Shown one piece after another: positions 25,242-33,395 of a DNA stretch of 64,000 nt; the stretch's first letter is position 1, and the number at the start of each line of letters is the position of its first letter. The position numbers and the translations under genes are program-made. The notes below the pieces were generated by a model that had not been told where the DNA came from, searched no databases, and saw only the letters and a list, made by a program, of their open reading frames with translations. Source of the stretch: Edaphobacter lichenicola (GTDB lineage Bacteria; Acidobacteriota; Terriglobia; Terriglobales; Acidobacteriaceae); NCBI RefSeq assembly GCF_025264645.1, contig NZ_CP073696.1, positions 2,666,001 through 2,730,000 on the forward strand, written 5' to 3'.

Positions 25242-26135
25242 ATGGCGACAGCTAAATCTTCAGCGGTTCGTCGCAACATTGAGATTCCCTCCGGACGGAT
25301 CAGCTATTTGGAGGATGGTAGTGGACCAGTTGCCCTGTTCGTGCATGGCGTGCTGTTGAACAGCTACCTCTGGCGTCATCAGTTGGACGGCTTGTCCGAC
25401 ATTCGACGCTGCATTGCGGTGGACCTGTTGGCGCATGGTGACACGGAGATCATCGAGAGCCAGGATGTGTCGGTTACAGCCAATGCCAAGATGCTCAGAG
25501 AATTCCTCGATGCTTTGAAGATCGATCAGGTTGACCTTGTGGGAAACGATAGTGGCGGGGGGATCGCGCAAATCTTTGCCGCATTGAATCCGGAACGCGT
25601 TCGGACCATGACACTCACGAACTGCGATACACACGACAATTGGCCACCTGAAGCATTCAAGCCATTTCTGGAGATGGCAGCCGCAGGTGGCCTGGCCGGA
25701 ACGCTCGACGCGATGCTATCGGATAAGAACGTTTACCGCTCACAGCAGGCGTTGGGGCCCGCCTACGAAAATCCCGAGCAAGTGAGCGACGACATAATCG
25801 AAACATACCTTCGTCCGCTTGTTCAGAACGAACAAAGAATATTTGATTTGCGGCGCTTCCTCGCGGCTTTCGACAACAGCCACACGGTAGCCGTTCAAGA
25901 TCGATTGAAGAAATTGAACGCGCCAACACTCATAGTCTGGGGAACGGACGATGTGTATTTCGATGTGAAATGGTCACATTGGCTCGCCGACAACATTCCA
26001 GGCACGACTCGGCGTGTTGAGTTCAAAGAAGCCAGAATCTTTTTCCCAGAAGAACGTTGGCAGAAGTTCAATCAAGAACTGCGCACGCATTGGCAGACAC
26101 AACAAAGCACTCTAGCTCGTTCGATTGACTCTTAA
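25242..26135 (+). CDS. Alpha/beta-fold protein with Asp nucleophile and no catalytic His
   Basis: 297 residues, no signal peptide. LFVHGVLLNSYLWRHQLDGL is the oxyanion region (compare HGNPTSSYLWRN in haloalkane dehalogenases); elbow VDLVGNDSGGGIAQIF has Asp103 as nucleophile. Position 266, where the His should be, is Ile in VEFKEARIFFPEERW. The Trp that follows the Asp in dehalogenases is Ser here, so dehalogenase activity is not predicted. Paralogue of 23698-24672; remnants of a further copy lie at 30754 and 32459. Downstream genes SnoaL and Ogt form part of the same locus. Confidence 0.82.
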   Translation: MATAKSSAVRRNIEIPSGRISYLEDGSGPVALFVHGVLLNSYLWRHQLDGLSDIRRCIAVDLLAHGDTEIIESQDVSVTANAKMLREFLDALKIDQVDLVGNDSGGGIAQIFAALNPERVRTMTLTNCDTHDNWPPEAFKPFLEMAAAGGLAGTLDAMLSDKNVYRSQQALGPAYENPEQVSDDIIETYLRPLVQNEQRIFDLRRFLAAFDNSHTVAVQDRLKKLNAPTLIVWGTDDVYFDVKWSHWLADNIPGTTRRVEFKEARIFFPEERWQKFNQELRTHWQTQQSTLARSIDS

Positions 26136-26184
26136 GGACGGGCTCGACGCAGGACTGTCAAGAACACGGAAGTGAGGAAGACAC

Positions 26185-26691
26185 ATGAAGCATTCTGCAT
26201 GGTTTCGTTTTTCAGCGGCGATTATCACTGGAAGCTTATTCCACGCAATGCCGGCGCGCGCGCAGTCAAAAGATGAGCGGGCTATTCGTGCGCTTCAGAC
26301 CCGCATGGCCGCGGCAGTCTCAGCCCGGGATCTTGACGCTGTAATGAAGGAATATATCCCCGGTAATGGATTATTTGTGTTCGACTCCGATCTCCCGCGC
26401 CAGCACATTGGTTGGGAGGCGTACAGGGCGGACTGGAAATTATTCTTAGACTCGACATCGGACGTGAAAGCCGACGTCGAAGATTTAGGCATAACTGTGG
26501 TGGGAAATGCAGCCTATAGCCACAACCTGGAGCATTTGGTATGGAAGAGAAAAAGCGACGGTTCCCAAGGCGAACAGTTGATGAGCGTGACCGACGGCTA
26601 TCGCAAGATCGGCGGAAAGTGGCTGATCGTGCTGGAGCACTGGTCATTACCGGTCGTGGACGGCAAGGCGGTATTGATTGCGAGGCCGTGA
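26185..26691 (+). CDS. Exported SnoaL/DUF4440-type protein
   Basis: 168 residues; signal peptide MKHSAWFRFSAAIITGSLFH to about ARA-Q. Mature part: ERAIRALQTRMAAAVSARDL, DAVMKEYIPGNGLFVFDSDL, ending in DGYRKIGGKWLIVLEHWSLP, the NTF2-like fold of ketosteroid-isomerase-related proteins. Catalytic role unproven. 49 bp after the hydrolase gene. Its first codons are present again in the inverted remnant at 32459-32574. Confidence 0.8.
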   Translation: MKHSAWFRFSAAIITGSLFHAMPARAQSKDERAIRALQTRMAAAVSARDLDAVMKEYIPGNGLFVFDSDLPRQHIGWEAYRADWKLFLDSTSDVKADVEDLGITVVGNAAYSHNLEHLVWKRKSDGSQGEQLMSVTDGYRKIGGKWLIVLEHWSLPVVDGKAVLIARP

Positions 26692-26779
26692 AGCCGTACA
26701 CGACCAGGAGGTGAACAGAAAAAGCTTGTCAAGTCGCAGGAAGGTCACGCGAATTCCAGGAAGCCGAAAGGAATTACAG

Positions 26780-27262
26780 ATGAAAACGACACCTGGACGA
26801 AGTTACCTGCTTTTGGCGGCGTTCTCAGTTGTCTCTGCCTTGCCTACTTTCGCCGCAAACCGAACGGTGGGCATTTACAGGCTAAACATCGCACGATCCA
26901 GCTACACTCCAGCGCCCAATCCCGTACAAGACTTGACGGTCACTAGAGAGTTATCGGACGGCGGCGTGACGCAAACGACGGACGGCACTCTCACCGGAAA
27001 CGAGCCCTTTCATGCAACCTACACCACCCGAGGCGACGGCGCACAGGTCCATGTCACAGGCAATGCGCCATTCAATATCATCGCAGTAAAGCAGGTTAGC
27101 CCAACCATCACCACTGATGAACGAATGAACTCTGGAAACCTCTACCGGGCCATCGGCCGCTCAGTTTTCACCCATCATGGCAGCAGGATGACAGTGACCA
27201 TCAGGGGCGTCAACGGCGCAGGCACGAAATTTACGCAAATACTCGTATTCGATAGACAATAG
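26780..27262 (+). CDS. Secreted protein of unknown function
   Basis: 160 residues from ATG 26780, signal peptide MKTTPGRSYLLLAAFSVVSA ending near TFA-A. The mature part begins GIYRLNIARSSYTPAPNPVQ and is all beta-strand by eye (TVTRELSDGGVTQTTDGTLT; HATYTTRGDGAQVHVTGNAP), a type frequent as short secreted proteins in Terriglobia. The recurring W/Y-x-LN-x-(A/S)KS-x-(Y/F) pattern (here YRLNIARSSY) marks this family, but no function is known. In line with SnoaL and Ogt. Confidence 0.65.
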   Translation: MKTTPGRSYLLLAAFSVVSALPTFAANRTVGIYRLNIARSSYTPAPNPVQDLTVTRELSDGGVTQTTDGTLTGNEPFHATYTTRGDGAQVHVTGNAPFNIIAVKQVSPTITTDERMNSGNLYRAIGRSVFTHHGSRMTVTIRGVNGAGTKFTQILVFDRQ

Positions 27263-27291
27263 GCCCGGCTTGTCGGGTGTTGATGAGGCAC

Positions 27292-27816
27292 ATGAGCGAG
27301 CGTTTGCTGTTGCAAATCGATCGGCTTGACACTCCTATCGGCGAGATGCTGATCGTCACCGATCTCGAAGGTTACCTGCGAGCCGTGGATTGGGCAGATT
27401 ACGAGACGCGCATGAACCGTCTTTTGCGTGTTCACTACGGCACTGACGGATTTAGCCTCGACCCAACGCGAACTCCGAATGGTGTGACGGATGCGATCAG
27501 CAAATACTTTCAGGGAGATCTTGCCGCCATCGACACTTTGCCGGTGAAAACGGGCGGAACGCCTTTTCAGAGCGATGTATGGCGGGCCTTGCGAGACATT
27601 CCATGCGGAACAACAGTCTCTTACTCGAATCTCGCCAAAGAAATTGGCCGGCCCTCGGCTGTCAGGGCGGTTGGCTCGGCTAATGGTTCCAATCCAGTGG
27701 GAATCGTCGTCCCTTGTCATCGCGTGATCGGGGCCGACGGCTCGCTGACTGGGTATGGCGGTGGAATCGACCGCAAATTGTGGCTCCTGGCCGCGTGCGG
27801 CGATGAAACAGAATAA
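27292..27816 (+). CDS. ogt: Methylated-DNA--protein-cysteine methyltransferase
   Basis: 174 residues from ATG 27292 (MSERLLLQIDRLDTPIGEML); 27277 GTG and 27283 ATG are alternatives. FQSDVWRALRDIPCGTTVSY is the helix-turn-helix with the Arg finger region, and VGIVVPCHRVIGADGSLTGY contains the methyl-accepting Cys in PCHR. It repairs O6-alkylguanine by suicidal transfer. Complete N-terminal domain as in Ogt. Placed after two exported proteins and a hydrolase, perhaps only by chance of operon assembly. Its 5' end is duplicated at 32355-32450. Confidence 0.93.
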   Translation: MSERLLLQIDRLDTPIGEMLIVTDLEGYLRAVDWADYETRMNRLLRVHYGTDGFSLDPTRTPNGVTDAISKYFQGDLAAIDTLPVKTGGTPFQSDVWRALRDIPCGTTVSYSNLAKEIGRPSAVRAVGSANGSNPVGIVVPCHRVIGADGSLTGYGGGIDRKLWLLAACGDETE

Positions 27817-28298
27817 CGGGAATACGTGGCCGTGAAGTTGATACGCGACTCAACGCATCGATAGTGTCATCAGGATGAACGCGCTGCTTGGCGGGAGACG
27901 TCTCCTGGAGGCGAGCTGATTAATCGGGACGAAAAAGACGGGCAGGCGGCGGTGGGAAGTGCAAAATGGAGAACGAGACTGTGACGAAACTCTATGCTCG
28001 ATCCAAATTCGGCTTCTCACAGACCGATTCCTGTTTGCGGCAGTCGGCACCGCTTCGAACAAATTCAATTGGATTGCATCCAACGATGCCAATGTGCCAA
28101 GATGAACGGAGTCGAGAAAGGGCAGGTCGGTAAGGTAAGCCCGGCCACCTTCCGCCGGGAAGGCTCTGTTTGCACACATAACGTGTGTGAACCCGCGACA
28201 AGTAGGAGTGCGTCTGCACTCCGATCTTGGGCGGGTTCCTTTTCGATGAACCGGTCGTTAGCAGCTCTCCCAAGAACAAAATCAAAGGAGAATAAGCT
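27817..28298. other. Gene-free region with three hairpins before the ABM gene
   Basis: No protein gene seen. Between 28148 and 28222 three inverted repeats follow each other: CCTTCC-GCCG-GGAAGG (28148-28163), CACAC-ATAAC-GTGTG (28173-28187) and GGAGTGC-GTCT-GCACTCC (28205-28222). They may form a structured leader for the ABM gene or an ogt terminator. Confidence 0.45.
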
Positions 28299-28619
28299 AT
28301 GCCTACGATCAAAGCAAACAGCGGCATCATTACCCAAATCAACGTGTTCACTGTGAAACCGGAGAATCAGCAGGCTCTCGTCGATCATTTGATCGGCGCA
28401 GCTTCTGTTGCACGGCAGATTCCCGGCTGGAAATCCATTAGTATCCACAAAAGCATCGACGGCAAGTCTGTCGTGAACTACGCTCAAGCCGAAAGCCTGG
28501 AAGCGCAGGAGAGAATCTTCAAAGAGCTTCTCGAAAAGGGCGTGATCGAAAAGGGTCATCAGTTCGGTGAAGCTCATCCAGGGCTCTATGAAGCGGTCTA
28601 CACACTCGACAACGTCTAG
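28299..28619 (+). CDS. ABM-domain protein
   Basis: 106 residues, AAAGGAGAA upstream. ITQINVFTVKPENQQALVDH, PGWKSISIHKSIDGKSVVNY and ESLEAQERIFKELLEKGVIE are the ferredoxin-like ABM pattern of small cofactor-independent monooxygenases or stress-response proteins. Distant paralogue of 5076-5381. Single-gene transcript: a strong hairpin starts 12 bp after the stop and the leader holds three inverted repeats. Confidence 0.8.
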   Translation: MPTIKANSGIITQINVFTVKPENQQALVDHLIGAASVARQIPGWKSISIHKSIDGKSVVNYAQAESLEAQERIFKELLEKGVIEKGHQFGEAHPGLYEAVYTLDNV

Positions 28620-28630
28620 AGGACTGCAAT

Positions 28631-28657
28631 GGGCGGGACGAGCGTATCGTCCCGCCC
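28631..28657 (+). terminator. Strong hairpin after the ABM gene
   Basis: GGGCGGGACGA-GCGTA-TCGTCCCGCCC: a perfect 11-bp GC-rich stem with 5-base loop, no U tract after it. Between convergent genes, so it could serve both strands. Confidence 0.7.
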
Positions 28658-28870
28658 AACATCTATCCCTGAACCGTTGGCTTCAATTCAGAAGAGCTTC
28701 GCTTCAGAGCCGCGCGAAGAGTGGCCTGAGCCTGTCGATGAGCGAACTACCTCGGATTCGCCGGTCGAGATTCACCGCGCCCGAGTTTAAGTAACGATGA
28801 CTTCGAGAGCAGTCATTGACTACTCGGAGTCGGCGTCTGAGATTGGCAAGTTGAACCGAGCGAGTGCAGA

Positions 28871-29605
28871 TTAGACAAGGCCCGTCCGTAAAGCCTTAGC
28901 CCAATCCGCTCGTCCACGGCTCTCGGCCAGCTTCGCAGCATTCTCCCAGTCGTAAATGACCGAATACAATTCCGCTGACCAAGAACCGTTGCGTTTCTCC
29001 AGGAGTGCGTACCGTGCGTGCGGGGATCCAGTCTGCATTTTGTGAGGGAAGGGACGGTCGTCTCCGTAGGCTGGTAGTCCTACCGATCCCGGATTCACAA
29101 CGAGCCTCCCATCAGCCAAGCTGACGCTGCGCGGAATATGCGAATGTCCACAGAGAATGAGTGGCGCGGATACCCTGCGGGCTCGATCGTGGACCTCCAA
29201 TGGATTGGCCTCTCGAACCCCTTGAGGCTCGACGGTCTCCAAGAAATAGCCAAGGTCGCTTTCTGGGGTGCCATGGACTAACTGAATCTCTCGTTCGATA
29301 AGAAGTGTTGTCGGGGTGTGTTCGATCCACCTGAGGTGATGCGTTTCAAGGCAAGACAAAGCATATCGGTCTGACTCTCCCATCTCATCAATCGGCAAGG
29401 TTAGAAGCTGTCGTTCGTGGTTTCCCCTAATCGTCGGAATGTCTAGCGATAGTAAGCAGTCTGCACATTCGGCAGGAAACAGAGGACCCGATAATGAATC
29501 GCCAAGATTCACGATCAGATCTGGTGCATGCCCTTTGATGTCAGCCAGCACCGCTTTGAGCGCCGCCAGGTTGCCATGAATATCAGAGATCGCAGCAATT
29601 TTCAT
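28871..29605 (-). CDS. Calcineurin-like metallophosphoesterase
   Basis: 244 residues from ATG 29605 (MKIAAISDIHGNLAALKAVL). All metal ligands are visible: DIHGN, VNLGDSLSG, TIRGNHERQ, LVHGTPESD and CGHSHIPR, followed by NPGSVGLPAYGD. This is the YfcE/ApaH-related type with two metals acting on phosphodiesters or phosphomonoesters; cytoplasmic. Typical length. Convergent with the ABM gene and about 100 bp after the DoxX-like gene's stop. Confidence 0.9.
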   Translation of the reverse strand: MKIAAISDIHGNLAALKAVLADIKGHAPDLIVNLGDSLSGPLFPAECADCLLSLDIPTIRGNHERQLLTLPIDEMGESDRYALSCLETHHLRWIEHTPTTLLIEREIQLVHGTPESDLGYFLETVEPQGVREANPLEVHDRARRVSAPLILCGHSHIPRSVSLADGRLVVNPGSVGLPAYGDDRPFPHKMQTGSPHARYALLEKRNGSWSAELYSVIYDWENAAKLAESRGRADWAKALRTGLV

Positions 29606-29712
29606 CATCCGTAAAGTCCCCGCCAAACAAAAGGCTACAACACAGGAGTCTACTCAGAATCCAAGGAGGCTATGCATCGTGTCTCGATGACGAAGCCCAA
29701 ACCCTACCCAGA

Positions 29713-30015
29713 TTAGGATGGGATAAGGACCTGGACGAAATACGGGTCTTTCACTCGGATGTGTGCCGAGATGGCTCCGCCCATCCATCCCGTTGCCAGT
29801 ATTACGCCGATGAAGGAAGTCGGTGGGACTAAACTCGCCGCCGCGATCACGATCTTGATAAATCCGAACACAGGCAGAACATCCGGAGAGAATCCTACGT
29901 GCTCCATATTCCTGACCATCACCGAAGCCTTCATCATGTTCATTGCGCCGCCTAGGACGAGGGGGAGCGCGCCAATTATGCTGACTATCCAACCCACGTA
30001 GATGAGTGTGAACAT
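29713..30015 (-). CDS. DoxX-like small membrane protein
   Basis: 100 residues from ATG 30015 with GGAGGAATCTTG ahead. Four short helices; GFSPDVLPVFGFIKIVIAAA followed by SLVPPTSFIGVILATGWMGG and AISAHIRV is the DoxX_2 pattern (the same family type as 1445-1813). Lies 71 bp after the MarR gene on the same strand and is its probable partner. Function unknown, perhaps quinone- or redox-related. Confidence 0.78.
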   Translation of the reverse strand: MFTLIYVGWIVSIIGALPLVLGGAMNMMKASVMVRNMEHVGFSPDVLPVFGFIKIVIAAASLVPPTSFIGVILATGWMGGAISAHIRVKDPYFVQVLIPS

Positions 30016-30086
30016 CAAGATTCCTCCTTATGCGTTATCACTGGTGTCGTATGAGACCCATACCATTCGAGACAGTCGAGCGAATT

Positions 30087-30623
30087 TTACTTCGGCTTTG
30101 AGTTCTTGCTCTTCAGCGGAGAACCTGCTGGACGTCTCGCTGAACTGGGTTTGCCACCCATGCTCCGATAGCCCGGGTGAACGCCCGCTGCGAGGCCCAT
30201 CTGATCTGCAATCTTTGACAGGAGTGCCTGGAGCGTCAGGGTCTCCGCTCTTGTGAGTGCGGCGCACATCAGCCGATTGTGCTCGTCGGCAACCTCTCGT
30301 ATCGAGAGCAAAGTCTCCTTTCCTTTTGCCGTCAAGGCGAGGGAGTAGAGCCGCCTGTCTGTGGCATGAACTTCACGCACCAACAAGCCACGAGACTCGA
30401 GGTCGTCTATCAACGCGACGAGTCGACTGGCGTGCATGTTGAGCGCGGCAGCGAGGGCTTGCTGACTTATACCTTCCGACCGAGCGACGAGCCGCAGAAT
30501 GCCTGCGTCGGCGGGGGAAAGGTCGAGCGGGGTGAGCAGCCTTGTGAACTCTTGCGCGGCTCGCGCGCCTAATTGTGAAAGCAGAAAGGCAACCCTATCT
30601 GAGTCATTCTGTTTCGGATTCAT
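30087..30623 (-). CDS. MarR-family transcriptional regulator
   Basis: 178 residues. ISQQALAAALNMHASRLVAL and IDDLESRGLLVREVHATDRR are recognition helix and wing. A basic tail (KPSSARRPAGSPLKSKNSKPK) extends beyond the family core. Upstream, two related direct repeats TATCGTTC-ACTA and TAATCGTTC-CAC near 30647-30676 could be its site. Controls the DoxX-like gene by position. Its promoter region borders the scrambled hydrolase fragment at 30754. Confidence 0.87.
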   Translation of the reverse strand: MNPKQNDSDRVAFLLSQLGARAAQEFTRLLTPLDLSPADAGILRLVARSEGISQQALAAALNMHASRLVALIDDLESRGLLVREVHATDRRLYSLALTAKGKETLLSIREVADEHNRLMCAALTRAETLTLQALLSKIADQMGLAAGVHPGYRSMGGKPSSARRPAGSPLKSKNSKPK

Positions 30624-30753
30624 GTTTTCTGTCCGTTCATCCCACAGTATCGTTCACTATGGTAATCGTTCCACAGCAACGAGAATGGCGTGCGGGCTTG
30701 CACTCGCAATAATGAATGCACGTCGTGCGGCGTACGTCGTTCGAGCCTCACCG

Positions 30754-30854
30754 AATGGGTGCGCAGTTCTTGATTGAACTCCTGCCAACGTTCTTTTGGG
30801 AGAAAGATTCTGGTTTCTTTGAACTCAACCCGCCGCGTTGTGCCTGGAATGTTG
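30754..30854 (-). pseudogene. Fragment A: C-terminal piece of the 25242-type hydrolase
   Basis: 101 bp that align without gaps to 25991-26091, minus strand, encoding NIPGTTRRVEFKETRIFLPK then ERWQEFNQELRTH. The match ends abruptly in the His-Trp codons (RTH|W), the very point where fragment B at 32574 starts. It keeps the unusual lack of His (TRIFLPKE). Confidence 0.85.
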
Positions 30855-31094
30855 GGGTACAAAGCTTTTCATTTCGCTAATCCTCGCTTTTATGGTTATA
30901 AGTTCCACGGACTGATAAGAGACTGGTTCGCGAACTCTCACACGTTCGAGTTTGACGTTGTCGCTCTATCTCGATGCAAGTCACGGACTTTCGGAATAGC
31001 CTCAGGATTGTGAATGTTAAGTTGTGTCTCGGCGTCGCTCAGCCTCCACTTGCTCAGCCCCAAAGTAGTTCGAAACGGATTCGCCAGCACTTGG

Positions 31095-32306
31095 CTAAGA
31101 TGGAATCGAAATGGCTTTCAACACCGCATCTGAGAGAGTCTCAGCACCTAATTGGCTGAAGTGAAGATGGTCACCAGCATCATAAGCCGGTTTGAGTCGC
31201 ACGGGGTTTTCAGGGTCACGCAAGACGGCATCGGCATCGATTAACCCATCGTACTCTTCGCATCCGCGTATCCACTCATTGACCCTTTGCCTTTGCGCGT
31301 CACGAGTCTCAAAATCGCTCCATGCAACTCCCGCCGACACAGCCGAATTCCCAGGATCCCAACCCCCAAAAGGCACGATTGTTGCTCCGATGATACGGAT
31401 ATTGCGGGATTGTGCGACGCCAATGCAATGCTTCAGACCATCGATGACAGCCCCAGGCGTTACAGTCTCTGATGCGGGCGCCCGCGTTCCCGGGAGGATA
31501 ATGTCCCCAGTACCCTGCATTAAGACGGCCCCCGTGACACCCGGCAATGTCGAGAGTGCGGTTTCGAAACGGCGAATACCAGCGACGCCTCCAAAAAATC
31601 CTGCCGAACCGGAAATTGATGGTCCGCCAAGTGAAACACCATCGTGAAGGAGCCTGTTGCCATCTAATCCCATATTAAGAATTGCTAATGTGGGGTTCTC
31701 GGCGAGATGCAGGCGTTCGACGATGTACCCGCCGTAGAGGCGTGTATTGGAATCGCCGAAAAGGATCGTTGCGGAGACGTTTTGTGCTGCATCTACGGCG
31801 ACGCCGCTCAGAAACAGCACTGGATGAACGGACGTAATGCCGCGAGCCGACACGGTCTGACCTTCGGTTCTTGAATTCGTCGCACGGTCACCCGGCGCAG
31901 ATACTACCGTTGGATACCGATGTAGGCCGCCGGTCAATATTTGCGCGCCGTCAGGAAGATAGAGGCTAACAACGATTTCCGAGAAATCAGATACAGGAAG
32001 GGGGATCGGGTCGCTCATCAAAGAACCGCCTGGCGGAATGACGGTTGACGTTGCGCCGGCAAAATTAAGCGCTTGATCGGTCTTGGGCTCGAAAAGATTT
32101 TTGGAGATTGCCAACGCAACCCTTCCAGAGCCAATTGTGAGCGGAGCATCTCCCTCAGTATTAGACAGTTGCAGACGCAGTGCAGATCCGCCACGGGTCA
32201 ACCTCAACGTGGTGCGTAAAGTCCGGTCCGTGGGGATCGCGGCCACGAGAGGGGTTTCGTTCCATGGCGCGACTGCCCACGATCCAACCCAGTTTTCATT
32301 GCCCAT
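31095..32306 (-). CDS. SGNH/GDSL hydrolase
   Basis: 403 residues from ATG 32306 with AGGAGAG upstream. N-terminal ~150 residues are a beta-sandwich (NWVGSWAVAPWNETPLVAAI; LRTTLRLTRGGSALRLQLSN), then the esterase domain: GDS at about residue 184 in ILFGDSNTRLYGG, Gly and Asn-type blocks (AVLMQGTGDIILPG) and catalytic D-x-H in AYDAGDHLHFSQLGAE. Residues for a Ser-His-Asp triad are present. These enzymes deacetylate or de-esterify sugars and lipids. No signal peptide is evident. The gene is bracketed by fragments A and B/C of the 25-27 kb locus, so it moved here in a rearrangement. Confidence 0.85.
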   Translation of the reverse strand: MGNENWVGSWAVAPWNETPLVAAIPTDRTLRTTLRLTRGGSALRLQLSNTEGDAPLTIGSGRVALAISKNLFEPKTDQALNFAGATSTVIPPGGSLMSDPIPLPVSDFSEIVVSLYLPDGAQILTGGLHRYPTVVSAPGDRATNSRTEGQTVSARGITSVHPVLFLSGVAVDAAQNVSATILFGDSNTRLYGGYIVERLHLAENPTLAILNMGLDGNRLLHDGVSLGGPSISGSAGFFGGVAGIRRFETALSTLPGVTGAVLMQGTGDIILPGTRAPASETVTPGAVIDGLKHCIGVAQSRNIRIIGATIVPFGGWDPGNSAVSAGVAWSDFETRDAQRQRVNEWIRGCEEYDGLIDADAVLRDPENPVRLKPAYDAGDHLHFSQLGAETLSDAVLKAISIPS

Positions 32307-32354
32307 TTGTTCAGCTCTCCTGTTTACAACTGCTCTGTTCACGCACCACAATCA

Positions 32355-32574
32355 GTTCATGCGCGTCTCATGATCTGCCCAATCTGCTGCACGCAGTTGC
32401 CCTTCGTGATCGATGACGATTAGCATCTCGCCGATAGGAGTATCAAGCCGGGCAATGAAAACCATGCAGAGTGCTTCATGTGCTTTCCTCACTTCCGTGT
32501 TTTGCCAGTCCTGCGTCGAGCCCGCCCTTAAGAGCTAATCGAACGAGCTAGAGTGCTTTGTTGTGTCTGCCAAT
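32355..32574 (-). pseudogene. Fragments B and C: joined remnants of the hydrolase/SnoaL junction and of ogt
   Basis: Reading leftward, 32574-32459 matches 26089-26205 (last codons of the hydrolase from Trp on, spacer, first ~7 codons of the SnoaL gene; one base missing). Eight bases later 32450-32355 matches ogt 27322-27417, reading RLDTPIGEMLIVIDHEGQLR then AADWADHETRMN and a stop. The secreted-protein gene and most of SnoaL were lost in between. The GDSL gene starts about 50 bp further on. Confidence 0.88.
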
Positions 32575-32687
32575 CCCAAACCCTCTTTCCCTCTACAGCA
32601 AATGTTGAATCGTTCAGCTTGACCATTGCATCTCACAATCGTTGCTGTTAGTAATGATTACATGAAGAATGCATGGGAGGCAAGCTT

Positions 32688-33395
32688 ATGTCAGAGGCTG
32701 TAGGTACAGAGTTCTCGGGACAGCGGCACCCAGGACCGGCTCTTGGACCGCTCGCCGTCGTTTTCACAGTTGTCTTCATCTTGGGACTACTCCCGGTGAC
32801 CGCTGTCGGGGGCATGCCCTACTTCCCCGGTCCGTGGGAATCCGCACAGACCATCGATACCTTTTTTCGGCTTCGTCCTGGCGCTGCTCTGTTGTGCGCC
32901 TTTCTTCAGTTTGGGTCGGCAATTCCATTGGGACTATTCACAGCGACGATCACCAGCCGACTGCGATTTCTCGGCGTGAAAGCGGCTGGAGCACACATTG
33001 CTCTGTTCGGAGGCTTGACTGCGTCCGCAGCCATCGCGTCAAGCTCTCTGGTTTTGTGGGCAATCGCGCAACCGGGTATATCGAGCGACACAACGTTGAC
33101 CGCCGGACTCTACTACGTGATGTATGCACTAGGTGGCCCCGGATATTCAGTACCACTTGGCCTTCTGATCGCGGGCGTTTCGGTTACCTGCTGGTTCTAC
33201 AAGCTTCTGCCGCGATGGATTTGTATCTTCGGGCTGGTTCTCGCTGTGTGCGGTGAGTTGAGTTGGCTGAACTTGGAGTTCCCGAAGGCTCTCTTTCTCA
33301 TTCCCCTCACTCGCTTTCCAGGCTTCATCTGGATGATCGCAGCCGGCTTTGCGCTACCCGCCCGCACTCGGACGCGGTCTGTGGAGGTCCAATGA
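32688..33395 (+). CDS. Multi-pass membrane protein
   Basis: 235 residues from ATG 32688 with GGGAGG upstream; about seven helices (PLAVVFTVVFILGLLPVTAV; GAALLCAFLQFGSAIPLGLF; HIALFGGLTASAAIASSSLV; GYSVPLGLLIAGVSVTCWFY and others). The layout resembles DUF4386-type proteins, but I am not sure. No transporter motif. Its stop overlaps the next gene's ATG, so the two are coupled. Confidence 0.7.
   Translation: MSEAVGTEFSGQRHPGPALGPLAVVFTVVFILGLLPVTAVGGMPYFPGPWESAQTIDTFFRLRPGAALLCAFLQFGSAIPLGLFTATITSRLRFLGVKAAGAHIALFGGLTASAAIASSSLVLWAIAQPGISSDTTLTAGLYYVMYALGGPGYSVPLGLLIAGVSVTCWFYKLLPRWICIFGLVLAVCGELSWLNLEFPKALFLIPLTRFPGFIWMIAAGFALPARTRTRSVEVQ

Noticed and set aside
25242..26135. Naming this gene haloalkane dehalogenase because of Asp nucleophile and SYLWR
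   Set aside because: The halide-binding Trp after the nucleophile is Ser and the catalytic His is missing.
28065..28577. 170-codon minus-strand frame opposite the ABM gene
   Set aside because: Antisense shadow of the clear ABM coding region and of the hairpin leader.
30620..30862. Small minus-strand gene of 80 codons
   Set aside because: Only its first part matches the hydrolase C-terminus; it is fragment A plus unrelated downstream sequence.
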